DNA of 64,000 nt from Clostridia bacterium (GTDB lineage Bacteria > Bacillota > Clostridia > Christensenellales > Borkfalkiaceae), in contig JAIEFR010000022.1 of assembly GCA_029066845.1 (NCBI GenBank), positions 82,184 to 146,183 of the forward strand, given 5' to 3'. The notes beneath the pieces were generated by a model. The model was given only the letters and a program-made list of their open reading frames with translations, searched no databases and was not told where the DNA came from. The position numbers and the translations under genes are program-made. Shown here piece by piece: positions 9,679-17,860 of the stretch (the first letter of the stretch is position 1; each line of letters starts with the position of its first letter).

Positions 9679-10857
9679 TTAAAGCTCGCTTCCGTCCTTC
9701 AATTCGGGGAAGCGCGTGCACAGCAAGCCGAACACGTAGCGGGCGCATATATTCGCGCCGTAGTTCGCGTGCACCGACAGCGCAGCTTGTCTGTAAGGCT
9801 GCAGCAACGCGGGATACGCAACGAATTTTTCGATTGTGTTGCACGCTTTTTTAACGTTGAATTGCTTCATCGCGCTGCCCACGGTTTTGATATAGTAATT
9901 GCCTATCCACCGCTCGATATGCCCCGCGTAATGCGTAATCATCTGCGGAACGCCGAAGAAGCAGGGCTCCGCCATCAGGCTTGCGCCGCTCTTTCCGCAA
10001 CATATATCAGAGGCGGCAATCAGCTCGAAAATATTCGCGGCAAGACTGACGGGCTTGTACACCGTCGAGCCCTTCGATTTCAGATCCTTGACCTCGTTAT
10101 ACATTTCCTCGTTTTTGCCGCAGACTATTATAAGGTTTATGGGCAAATCGCGCTTTAAAAGCTCCTCGCACATAGGCTGGGCTTTACCCACGCCGTAGCC
10201 GCCGTCTGCAAGAAATACGGTGAATTTGTTTTCGTCCAGTCCCAGCTTGCGCCTTAACGCCTTTTTGTCGGTGCTGACCTCGAACGCCTCCTTCCTGATA
10301 AGGAAGGGCACCAGCTTTAAATTGTTTTCGTTAAAACGCTTTTTGCGCTTCTTCAACGCCGTCTTATAGCCCGTAGGCATAGAAACCATTGCAAGGTCGC
10401 AGGGGTAGCTGAACAGCGTGTTTATCATTGCGTCAGGGCAATACATTGCGGTGAGCGGACGGTTTTCCATCTTCATCGCGTAGTAGTTGGTTGCCCAGTG
10501 AGTGCTGAAAACCAGGTCGGGTTCAAGCTCCGTCATATGCTCTATGCCCTTGACGTGCGCGCCGTTGCCTATATATTTCACCGCCCCCCAGGAAGCGATT
10601 CTTGTGCCCCAGAAGGTCATATTGAAGGTAGCGTAAAAACCCATTCGCGGATGCTTGTTGAACTTTTTAACGTCCTCGACAAGCCGCTTTTCGTACTCGG
10701 CAAGCTGAGCGTCGCCCGTTTCGGTGAAAAACTCCGAGCGCACGATTTCGACCTTGTCGCCGTAAAGGCGTTCGAACTCGTCCGCTATGCTTTTCATAGG
10801 CATTATATGCCCCAATCCCGCTTCTGTAAAAGGAAAGACGACTCTGGGTTTACTCAT
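9679..10857 (-). CDS. MGDG-synthase-like glycosyltransferase (GT28 type)
   Basis: 392 residues with a GT-B fold. The N-terminus PFTEAGLGHIMPM has the glycine/histidine loop of the monogalactosyldiacylglycerol synthase and MurG-like families. The C-terminal half has FLADGGYGVG, the strand LIIVCGKN, and the donor-sugar loop CCGKSGASLMAEPCFFGVPQ. Such enzymes sit on the inner membrane face and add sugar to diacylglycerol or similar lipids to make glycolipids or lipoteichoic-acid anchors. Acceptor and donor cannot be told from sequence. It is transcribed alone or with the upstream pectate-lyase gene, 44 bp away. Confidence 0.82.
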   Translation of the reverse strand: MSKPRVVFPFTEAGLGHIMPMKSIADEFERLYGDKVEIVRSEFFTETGDAQLAEYEKRLVEDVKKFNKHPRMGFYATFNMTFWGTRIASWGAVKYIGNGAHVKGIEHMTELEPDLVFSTHWATNYYAMKMENRPLTAMYCPDAMINTLFSYPCDLAMVSMPTGYKTALKKRKKRFNENNLKLVPFLIRKEAFEVSTDKKALRRKLGLDENKFTVFLADGGYGVGKAQPMCEELLKRDLPINLIIVCGKNEEMYNEVKDLKSKGSTVYKPVSLAANIFELIAASDICCGKSGASLMAEPCFFGVPQMITHYAGHIERWIGNYYIKTVGSAMKQFNVKKACNTIEKFVAYPALLQPYRQAALSVHANYGANICARYVFGLLCTRFPELKDGSEL

Positions 10858-10901
10858 TTTTTCTCCCTTTTGATTTACGCTACCGCCGAAATGTTTGAGT
10901 A

Positions 10902-13670
10902 TTAAACGTACTCAATGATTATGTAAAATACTCGTATACCGCTACCTGTTGAACCCAATCTGTACGTGCCGCCCGCGTTTACGGTTTGAGTAGTAAGCTC
11001 TTGCGAAGCACCTGCACCGAAAGTTGCAACTGCCGTTTTGTCCTTTACAAGATGTAATGTTCTGCCGTCGCCGCCCTTGGCTACAACGGTTATTTTGAAC
11101 GCCTTGGTAGTTGTAAACTCTATATATTTACTGGGTGAATCGGTGGTCAATTTTGCGCTGCCGGATAAATACAGATTACCGACTGCACCATAATTATTGC
11201 CGTTGTATGTAACAGCTGTTGATTTATTATTAGTATCCGTCGTCACGTCGGAAGTAATTGTGAAAGTTATACCGTCCTTAGTAGCGGAAGTACCACCGGC
11301 AAAATCTGAATATGTTATAACTATCGTCTTGCCTTCGGTTTGGTCGCCGGGGTTAGGGTTGGGGTTAGGATTAGGATTTTCCGTTTCCGTGCCCGTAGAG
11401 CCGCTGCCCGTGCCGCCCAAAGTTACGTCGCCGCCACGCTTCTGCACGCCCGCAAGCTTGGGAACAAGCTCCTTGGTCTGCGCTGCTGTAAGCATCTGCG
11501 TTACATCAGACTTGCCGTCTTTATAATAGAACAAGCTGCTGTTCGTATCGAAATCGGGAGCAAATCTTTGCTTTATTTCTTTATTTGCCCCCTCCTCAAT
11601 ACTCGCATTGTTCATCTTATGACTTCTGTCGGTACCGATATAGAGATAATCTTTGCCGGACCCGTTATGATTCGCAACCTTAGTGCTGTCGATTTCACAG
11701 CCGATTATTTTTGCCGTTGGCGTACCGTAACTAGTGCTCTTTACAAGCTCTACGGGATAGTGGTCTGACCTGTCCTCGGTAAAGTAGCAGTTTTCGATAA
11801 ACGCATACGCGCCGGCACGGAGCGAAATGCTGTACAGCGTGCTTCCCGAATAGTAGTTGTTGTACATATGCATATTCGCCTGTCTGCCGAGGGGCATACG
11901 CTGGTTACAGCTCTGGTAATAGTTGTGATGGAAGGTTACGCTTGCCGTAGAAACGGAATCACCGCCGCCTATAAGGTTTGTCTTGTGCGTTTGTATATAG
12001 TGGTTATAGGCAATCGTAATGTTTTTAAGTCCCTTAAAGTCGGTAGAGCCGTCGCCGTCGCCCTTATCCTGCTCGTCGCAGACGTCCCAATAATTCTTTC
12101 CCTCGTCAAAGGTGTTGTGGTGAAGCCATATGTTGCCGCTCTTAAATGCGGAAAGCTCATTTACACTTGATTCGTCACCCTCGAACGAGCAGCCGTCCTC
12201 AGTGTAGTCGTCAAAGTGAATGTTCCTCACTTCGATAGAGCTGCTGTTTTTAAACGTAAAGCCCCACTGGAAAATTTCAGCGTCCTCGCCTATTCCCTCG
12301 ATAGTAACGTTTTTCACGTTGGAGATACTGCAATCGTTCCACATACTGTCATAAGCCCAGATTCCAGTCTTACTATCCTGTCTGCACATTATTTTACTTG
12401 TCAGTCCTTTTATAGCTAAGCAGGTGGCACCGTTGTAAGCTGCGGGCTTTGTGTTCAACGTGTTGAAACCGCCGTCTATAAGCTGCTGCTGAGTGTAATC
12501 CACTTTGCTGTTGGTAGTCAATGTAAGCGAACCGTTGCCTTTGGTTTTGGACACGAATTCACTAGCTGTTAACGGATTATCTTTACTGTAACCCGCATAT
12601 TTCTTTTCGTTCCAGGTTGCCGAACCAACAGTTCCCACAACTCTTATAATTATCGGCGTAGAGTTATTCTTTGCGTTTGCAAGGTATTGAGCAATACTTT
12701 TCCCGCTACCGTCGACGTTGTTTTTATTTTCTTCGGTGAGGTAAATAATCTTTGCATCGGACTTGGGCGTGCCGTCGTCGTTGTATGCGCCTACGCCCTC
12801 GACTTTGCCGTTGGTTTTGGTTCTGCCGAAGTGCGCGTAACCCGAACGGTCGTACGAAGCTATCGCAATTTTATCTACCGTGAACGCGGAACCGCTTGAC
12901 GGAGTAATTTTAAAGTCGTAATTTGCGCCGCCCTTCAAGCCAACGACGTCCACTCTTGCGGTTCCCGCAATGTCAGAGGTCGTGGAAGCGCGAACGAGAG
13001 CCTTGTCAACGGTGGTATACGTGCTGTCCGTTGTCAGCTTATATTCAACCTTTGCATTTGAGGGATTGGAATCCTTCCACTCAAATGCCGCGCACTCGTT
13101 GCCCGCATAGAGATAGGAAACCTTATCGTTGACGGGCGCCCACTGAGCGTATAAGTTCAAATCGGAGGTTACGCCCTGATTAAAATCGTAACTTGCACCA
13201 GAAGCAGCCGACGTACTCCAACCCGTTAACGAATAGCCCGTCTTGGAAACGTTGGTGGGCGCGGTAACCTTTTCGCCGTCCTTTACGGTCTTGGTATCCA
13301 CGAGTGCGCCGTCACTATAAAACTTTACGGTGCGGTCAGCCTTGGGCGGATCCTTTTCTTCGTCGTCACCCGGTTTCTTATCATCACCGGGTTTTTCTTC
13401 GTCGTCACCGGGCTTCGTGTCGTCCTCGGGGTCCTTGCTTTCCTCATTCTTGTTATCGCTCGGCGTTTGATTACCGCTCGGCGTCTGGTTGCCGCTGGGC
13501 GTTTGATTGCCGCTAGGCGTCTGATTGTTATCGTCGTTCTTGTGGTCGTTATCGGTCTGGTTCTGGTTGCCGTTAGGGTCGCCGCCTACAACGTTACAGC
13601 CCGTAAATGCAGCCGCGCCGAACGCGAACGAGCACGCAAGCAAAAATGCGATAATAGATTTCTTTTTCAT
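10902..13670 (-). CDS. Secreted pectate lyase-like (PL1) lipoprotein with InlB-type repeat and C-terminal beta domain
   Basis: The ORF opens at 13694, but ATG 13670 follows AGGAAGG and starts a signal peptide MKKKSIIAFLL with lipobox FTGC, giving 922 residues. Order: signal; low-complexity Asn/Gln/Thr/Pro-Ser-Gly linker with QTPSGN units, then an Asp/Glu/Lys-rich stretch; an InlB B-repeat-like module (VKFYSDG ... YAQWAP); a fibronectin-III-like segment; a parallel beta-helix core with KTNLIGGGD, FHHNYYQSCNQRMPLGR and IENCYF as in PL1 lyases; an NPNPNPNPG linker; a final ~140-residue beta domain that may bind carbohydrate. PL1 enzymes cut polygalacturonate by beta-elimination using Ca2+. Together with the KDG-kinase-like gene at 25827 this suggests pectin use. 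Confidence 0.85.
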   Translation of the reverse strand: MKKKSIIAFLLACSFAFGAAAFTGCNVVGGDPNGNQNQTDNDHKNDDNNQTPSGNQTPSGNQTPSGNQTPSDNKNEESKDPEDDTKPGDDEEKPGDDKKPGDDEEKDPPKADRTVKFYSDGALVDTKTVKDGEKVTAPTNVSKTGYSLTGWSTSAASGASYDFNQGVTSDLNLYAQWAPVNDKVSYLYAGNECAAFEWKDSNPSNAKVEYKLTTDSTYTTVDKALVRASTTSDIAGTARVDVVGLKGGANYDFKITPSSGSAFTVDKIAIASYDRSGYAHFGRTKTNGKVEGVGAYNDDGTPKSDAKIIYLTEENKNNVDGSGKSIAQYLANAKNNSTPIIIRVVGTVGSATWNEKKYAGYSKDNPLTASEFVSKTKGNGSLTLTTNSKVDYTQQQLIDGGFNTLNTKPAAYNGATCLAIKGLTSKIMCRQDSKTGIWAYDSMWNDCSISNVKNVTIEGIGEDAEIFQWGFTFKNSSSIEVRNIHFDDYTEDGCSFEGDESSVNELSAFKSGNIWLHHNTFDEGKNYWDVCDEQDKGDGDGSTDFKGLKNITIAYNHYIQTHKTNLIGGGDSVSTASVTFHHNYYQSCNQRMPLGRQANMHMYNNYYSGSTLYSISLRAGAYAFIENCYFTEDRSDHYPVELVKSTSYGTPTAKIIGCEIDSTKVANHNGSGKDYLYIGTDRSHKMNNASIEEGANKEIKQRFAPDFDTNSSLFYYKDGKSDVTQMLTAAQTKELVPKLAGVQKRGGDVTLGGTGSGSTGTETENPNPNPNPNPGDQTEGKTIVITYSDFAGGTSATKDGITFTITSDVTTDTNNKSTAVTYNGNNYGAVGNLYLSGSAKLTTDSPSKYIEFTTTKAFKITVVAKGGDGRTLHLVKDKTAVATFGAGASQELTTQTVNAGGTYRLGSTGSGIRVFYIIIEYV
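11349..11376 (+). repeat. G-rich telomere-like tract inside the lyase linker
   Basis: Four or more G-runs (GGGG, GGG, GGGG, GG, GG) separated by TTA/TTG on the plus strand encode the Asn-Pro linker on the minus strand. It could form a G-quadruplex in the template strand. It is coding sequence, not a telomere. Confidence 0.6.
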
Positions 13671-13706
13671 TTCCCACCTTCCTAAAAAAGTCAATAATTA
13701 CACAGT

Positions 13707-13763
13707 TTAATATATTGTATAATATATTAACTCAAATATAACATTGTGAAAGCAACTTGTCAA
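13707..13763 (-). promoter_or_regulatory. Pectate-lyase promoter with 24-bp palindrome in the 5' UTR
   Basis: Minus strand: TTGACA (13758-13763), 17-bp spacer, TATATT (13735-13740). Directly downstream, 13707-13730 is a perfect AT-only inverted repeat (arms TTAATATATT / AATATATTAA around GTAT). Its position just past the -10 box suits a repressor operator, or it could form an mRNA hairpin. Confidence 0.7.
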
Positions 13764-13772
13764 GCGTTACAT

Positions 13773-13807
13773 AAAAAAACGGAGCGCACCGCGAATGGCA
13801 CGCCCGC
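13773..13807 (-). terminator. Terminator of the nadB-nadC-niaR operon
   Basis: Minus strand: an imperfect GC-rich hairpin (CGGGCGTGCC ... GGTGCGCTCCG) followed by TTTTTTT. It lies 2 bp after the niaR stop and just before the lyase promoter. Confidence 0.65.
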
Positions 13808-13808
13808 A

Positions 13809-14318
13809 TCAAATCTCTATTAAAAAGCCCCTCTTTCTCAAAGCGGCTTCGACTTCGTCCAGAACGCTCTCGCTTTCCGCCGACACCGTGTGATAGTGAT
13901 AGCCGTCCGTAACGCTCATTAAGGGCTTGGAAGCGCCCGACACAAGCGAACGGTAAAGCTCCTCCGCGTGGCGGGGCGTGGACAGCTCCAGCCTTGCGGA
14001 GATTTTGCCGTAAACGCGGTGGTTGACCATTATGTCCTCCACCTTGCCGCCCAGCGAGATTATAATTTCGCTCTCCTCGATAAGCTCGGGCAGGGTGTGG
14101 CGGCACTTGAACACGCGCTCCGCCCCGAGTCCCGAGCCCAGCACGTAGCCGCGGTTTGTGGATATTACGCCGTAGCCCTGCGCCCTTAAAAGCGCAATAT
14201 CCTGCACGATGACCTGCCGCGAAACCGAATACTTTTCGCTTAAAAAATTCGCCGTTACGGGATTGCGGCTGTTGCTTATGAGCGAGAGAATTTCCGCGCG
14301 CCGCTGGTTTGCCTTCAT
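13809..14318 (-). CDS. niaR: NiaR-type repressor of NAD synthesis (HTH plus 3H domain)
   Basis: 169 residues. The N-terminal winged helix (RRAEILSLISNSRNPVTANFLSEKYSVSRQ... family pattern) is followed by a 3H domain whose histidines are visible in KCRHTLPE, VNHRVYG and DGYHYHT; these bind a metal and nicotinic acid as co-repressor in this family. It ends the operon with nadB and nadC, overlapping nadC by one base. Known NiaR proteins repress de novo NAD synthesis when nicotinate is available, so it very likely regulates its own operon. Confidence 0.92.
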   Translation of the reverse strand: MKANQRRAEILSLISNSRNPVTANFLSEKYSVSRQVIVQDIALLRAQGYGVISTNRGYVLGSGLGAERVFKCRHTLPELIEESEIIISLGGKVEDIMVNHRVYGKISARLELSTPRHAEELYRSLVSGASKPLMSVTDGYHYHTVSAESESVLDEVEAALRKRGFLIEI

Positions 14319-15178
14319 TACACTTCCTCTTCGGGGCGCAGCTCTTTAAGCGACAAGTCGAGTATGGGCGCCGAATGTGTGAGCGCGCCCGACGAAACGA
14401 AGTCCACGCCCGTTTCCTTTACCCTTGCAACGTTGTCAAGCGTGATGTTGCCGCTGCACTCGGTAAGTGCCCTGCCGCCTATCATTTCCACAGCCTTCTT
14501 CATATCCTCTACGGACATATTGTCCAGCATTATTATGTCCGCGCCGGCTTCCAACGCTTCCCTGCACATATCCAGGTTTTCCACTTCCACCTCGATTTTG
14601 CGCACGAAAGGCGCGTACGCCCTCGCCATTTCCACAGCCTTTTTAACGCCGCCCGCCGCGCCTATGTGGTTATCCTTTAACAGCACGCCGTCCGAAAGAT
14701 TGTACCTGTGATTGTTGCCGCCTCCGCACCTTACCGCGTATTTTTCGAAAACGCGCATATTTGGCGTGGTCTTGCGAGTATCCAGAAGCTTTGTCTTGCA
14801 GCCCTGCAACAGCTTGACCGCACTGCGTGTGTAGGTTGCAATACCACTCATTCTCTGCAAAAAGTTGAGCGCAACCCTTTCGCCCGACAACAGCACGCGT
14901 ATATCGCCCGAAACCATTGCTATGCGCTGACCCTTTTTCACCTCGTCGCCGTCCTTGACGAAAATTTCGATTATGGTGTGCTCGTCCAAAAGCTTGAACA
15001 CCCTTTCGAAAACGTTGAGTCCGCAGATAACGCCGTCCTGCTTGCAGATGAGCTTTACCCTGCCCCTCTTATATTCGGGCATAACGGAGTTGGTGGTGAC
15101 GTCCTCGTTGCCGATATCCTCCTCCAAAGCCTGCTTGATGAGTCTGTCCATTATAAGCTTTTCGGTAAGTTCGTTCAT
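14318..15178 (-). CDS. nadC: Nicotinate-nucleotide pyrophosphorylase (carboxylating)
   Basis: 286 residues, full length. It converts quinolinate and PRPP to nicotinate mononucleotide, CO2 and PPi. Diagnostic are EDIGNEDVTTNS, GERVALNFLQRMSGIAT, DTRKTTPNMR (PRPP and quinolinate contact), KYAVRCGGGNNHRYNLSDG, LLKDNHI and the barrel strands ending EVENL and IMLDNMS. It overlaps nadB by 4 bp upstream and niaR by 1 bp downstream. Confidence 0.97.
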   Translation of the reverse strand: MNELTEKLIMDRLIKQALEEDIGNEDVTTNSVMPEYKRGRVKLICKQDGVICGLNVFERVFKLLDEHTIIEIFVKDGDEVKKGQRIAMVSGDIRVLLSGERVALNFLQRMSGIATYTRSAVKLLQGCKTKLLDTRKTTPNMRVFEKYAVRCGGGNNHRYNLSDGVLLKDNHIGAAGGVKKAVEMARAYAPFVRKIEVEVENLDMCREALEAGADIIMLDNMSVEDMKKAVEMIGGRALTECSGNITLDNVARVKETGVDFVSSGALTHSAPILDLSLKELRPEEEV

Positions 15179-16512
15179 TGCGCTTTCTCCTTTAAATTTA
15201 CGTTTATATCCTTGCCCGCTTCCGCGTCCCTTACGGCTTGGCGAACCTGCTCCCCGTAAGACGACAGCAGCTTTTCGGGCTCTGCATACTTAGAATAATC
15301 TATCCTTTCCTCCGCACCGTTAAAATCGGCGGGAGCGTAGCTCCTTTCGATGTCCTGCGCCGCGCGCTTTGCAAACAGCAGACTTTCCAAAAGCGAATTG
15401 GAAGCCAGCCTGTTTTTGCCGTGCACGCCGTTGCAGCACGTTTCGCCCACGGCGTACAGACCGTTCATTGTCGTTCTGCCGTTCAGGTCGCTCCGTATGC
15501 CGCCCATAAAATAGTGAATTGCGGGCACGACGGGGATGCACTCGTTATATACGTCGTACCCCTCCTTAGCACACTTTGCGACTATCTGGGGGAAGTGCGC
15601 CGCAATCTCATCCCTGGGTACGGGGCGCATATCCAGCCAGACAAAGTCCGTGCCGTCCTTTTTCATCTGCGCAAGCACCGCGTCCTTAACTACGTCGCGC
15701 GGTTTCAACTCGTCCGTAAAGCGGTTGAAATTTTTATCCAGCAGATGCGCACCCTCTCCGCGCACGGACTCGGTAATCAGAAACCTCCTGCCGCGCTTTT
15801 TGGTATACAGCGTAGTCGGGTGCACCTGAATGTAGTTTATGCGGTCTACGGCAACCCCGTGGTTTAAGCATATCGCAAGCGCGTCGCCGGTGAGCACGCG
15901 GAAGTTTGTAGTGTTGCCGAACGCGCCGCCTATTCCGCCCGTGGCAAGCACGACGTAGTCGGCATAGACGCTGACAGTTTTCTTTTCCTTACTGTCGTGC
16001 GCTATTATGCCTACGCACCTGTCGCCGTTCTCGATAATATCCAGCATAACCACGCAGGGCGCAACCTGCACGTTTTTAAGCCCTTTGACCTTTTTCATAA
16101 GCGCGGAAGTTATTTCCTTGCCGGTGCTGTCCTCGTGATAGCAAATCCTGGGCGAGGTGTGTCCGCCCTCGCGCGTGTAGGCAAACGAACCGTCCGACTC
16201 CCTTTCGAAGCGCACGCCGCACTTCACCAGGTCGTCGATAATCTCCCGGGAGTTTTTAAGCATACACTCCACCGTGGCGGGGTTGTTTTCGTAATGACCC
16301 GCGCGCATAGTGTCCTCAAAATATTCGTCGTAATCGAAGTCGCCGCGCAGCCTGCAAATACCGCCCTGCGCAAGATAGCTGTCGCTCTGCCTGGGCGATT
16401 TTTTACAGATTATAAGAATTGATTTGCCGCGCGGAAGATTGAGCGCGCAGTTCAGTCCCGCAACGCCCGCACCGACGATTATAACGTCGTACTTTTTCTT
16501 CAAAGTTGCCAT
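15175..16512 (-). CDS. nadB: L-aspartate oxidase
   Basis: The ORF is extended to a TTG at 16533, but that codon sits inside the promoter -10 region, so ATG 16512 is preferred (445 aa). The FAD flavoprotein oxidises aspartate to iminoaspartate, the first step to quinolinate. Visible are the FAD loop VGAGVAGLNCA, SYLAQGGI, HEDSTGKEI, VLATGGIGGAF, the active-site HPTT, the GAHLL and RDVV segments and HYFMGGI. It is shorter than the ~530-residue E. coli enzyme, as in many Gram-positives. No Shine-Dalgarno precedes the ATG. nadA is not in the window. Confidence 0.93.
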   Translation of the reverse strand: MATLKKKYDVIIVGAGVAGLNCALNLPRGKSILIICKKSPRQSDSYLAQGGICRLRGDFDYDEYFEDTMRAGHYENNPATVECMLKNSREIIDDLVKCGVRFERESDGSFAYTREGGHTSPRICYHEDSTGKEITSALMKKVKGLKNVQVAPCVVMLDIIENGDRCVGIIAHDSKEKKTVSVYADYVVLATGGIGGAFGNTTNFRVLTGDALAICLNHGVAVDRINYIQVHPTTLYTKKRGRRFLITESVRGEGAHLLDKNFNRFTDELKPRDVVKDAVLAQMKKDGTDFVWLDMRPVPRDEIAAHFPQIVAKCAKEGYDVYNECIPVVPAIHYFMGGIRSDLNGRTTMNGLYAVGETCCNGVHGKNRLASNSLLESLLFAKRAAQDIERSYAPADFNGAEERIDYSKYAEPEKLLSSYGEQVRQAVRDAEAGKDINVNLKEKAQ

Positions 16513-16521
16513 ATCGTAGAA

Positions 16522-16550
16522 AGTATACAGCAAAACTTTACACCTGTCAA
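16522..16550 (-). promoter_or_regulatory. nadB promoter, probably leaderless, with a possible NiaR site
   Basis: Minus strand: TTGACA (16545-16550), 17-bp spacer, TATACT (16522-16527). Transcription would start near 16514-16516, 2-4 nt before ATG 16512, leaving no ribosome site. The spacer begins AGGTGTAAAG, so TTGACAGGTGT spans the -35; this recalls NiaR operators but I could not check it. Confidence 0.7.
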
Positions 16551-16675
16551 GTCAACTGTCAACCTTTTTATGTCTGCCTCACCATACTATTATCCGGCTT
16601 CGACAGTATAAGTCATTTTTTTTCGTGATAGTCGGGCGGCAAGTTTAATATGATAGCGTGTAAGGAGAAAGATAA

Positions 16676-17119
16676 ATGAAAGCAAGTCAACTTTTCGGCA
16701 TACAAATCAAATGCAAAAACGGGGAAAACGAGGGCTATATAATGGCAATCAGCCGCGTTGAGGACAAAATTGAGGGCTATATATGCTGTAACGAACAGGA
16801 AAACGAATTTTTTGCGTCAAGCGCGGGTGCAAAAATAAACGGCGGAACGATGTGCGCCGTAAAGACGGGAAAGCGCAGCAAAGGCAGCCGCAACCTTAAA
16901 CTTGGACAACCCGTTTACGGTGAGGACGGAAAATTTATAGGCTACGTTGACGACTACAATATTGCCTCCAACCGCATCACCGGCGCACAGGTGGGACGCC
17001 GCAAATTTTCATTTGACCGTCTGACTATAGGCGACGTCGTCATAGTCAGAAACGATAAGACGCGCACGGAAATTGCCGCCAAGGATATGTTTATAGGGGC
17101 AATAACTTCAACGCAGTAA
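16676..17119 (+). CDS. PRC-barrel-like protein
   Basis: 147 soluble residues behind AAGGAGAAA. The second half (LKLGQPVYGEDGKFIGYVDDYNI ... RKFSFDRLTIGDVVIV) has the strand pattern of PRC-barrel domains, which mediate protein or RNA contacts (as in RimM) or sit in sporulation proteins such as YlmC. The first half seems to be a second, diverged copy (SQLFGIQIKCKNGENEGYI). Single-gene unit followed by a terminator. Function not known. Confidence 0.6.
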   Translation: MKASQLFGIQIKCKNGENEGYIMAISRVEDKIEGYICCNEQENEFFASSAGAKINGGTMCAVKTGKRSKGSRNLKLGQPVYGEDGKFIGYVDDYNIASNRITGAQVGRRKFSFDRLTIGDVVIVRNDKTRTEIAAKDMFIGAITSTQ

Positions 17120-17125
17120 ACAAAG

Positions 17126-17156
17126 AGGGCAGCCGCACGGCTGCCCTTAATTTTTT
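17126..17156. terminator. Terminator between convergent genes
   Basis: 9-bp stem AGGGCAGCC / GGCTGCCCT, loop GCAC, then TTAATTTTTT. The T-run overlaps the stop codon of the converging gene at 17155. Confidence 0.85.
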
Positions 17157-17787
17157 ATAAATCGTATTTTGCCATAAGCTTCAAAAGCGCGTTGAACATT
17201 TCGTTGAGCGACTCCCCCTCCTGCGGCGAAAGCACTCCCTTCACCTTCAAGACGGTGAGCGCGATTTTGATTTTTTCAAGCTCCTGTCTGTCACCCCTGC
17301 CGAGATTTTTCATCAACAGCTTGTCGGCAATGGAAAGCGCGTGTTCCAGCCGCACGCCGCTCTGCGCGGGAGGCGCGTCGTTTGCAGGCGCACCCTGCGG
17401 CTGTCTTACCTGTCTGCCGGACGAAACTATTGCGGACTGCACGGGCGTGCCCTCGACTACGGGCGCACGCTTTTTACGCACTTTAAAAAGGCTGAGCGCG
17501 CCGTATAAAAGATAGCCCGCGCACCAGAACACCGCCGAAGCCGCAACCGAATGTGCAATGGGGAACTCGGTTAAAAACACGGCGAGCGTTATCGCCGTAA
17601 ATGCGTTTACCGCGCAGAGGAAAGCGCGCTTGTCGTGGGCGCGCACCCTTTGCGAAACAAGACATCCTACAAGCGCGGCGGCAAAGACCGCTCCGAACGC
17701 CGCAAGGTCGATTACCACAAGCAGACCGAAGTCCGCATTGCCGAGCTGTGAAAGCACGCTTTTAAATAAATTCGTCACCGTTACCAT
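17155..17787 (-). CDS. Membrane protein with cytosolic helical tail, function unknown
   Basis: 210 residues. About four hydrophobic segments lie between residues ~20 and ~100 (FGLLVVIDLAAFGAVF, CAVNAFTAITLAVFL, VFWCAGYLLYGAL), followed by a basic linker and a Pro/Ala/Gln-rich region, then a charged helical C-terminus ending LLKLMAKYDL. I do not recognise a family. It lies downstream of addA on the same strand, 74 bp away, and converges on the PRC-barrel gene. Confidence 0.6.
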   Translation of the reverse strand: MVTVTNLFKSVLSQLGNADFGLLVVIDLAAFGAVFAAALVGCLVSQRVRAHDKRAFLCAVNAFTAITLAVFLTEFPIAHSVAASAVFWCAGYLLYGALSLFKVRKKRAPVVEGTPVQSAIVSSGRQVRQPQGAPANDAPPAQSGVRLEHALSIADKLLMKNLGRGDRQELEKIKIALTVLKVKGVLSPQEGESLNEMFNALLKLMAKYDL

Positions 17788-17860
17788 ACGGTCAAATTAT
17801 AGCCGTAAATACCTGCGACAGAGCAGTTATTTTGTCGTACTTTGCCTGATTTTGGCGCAA

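Noticed and set aside
11349-11376. Telomere or integration hot spot
   Set aside because: The tract is in frame and encodes an Asn-Pro linker between two domains.
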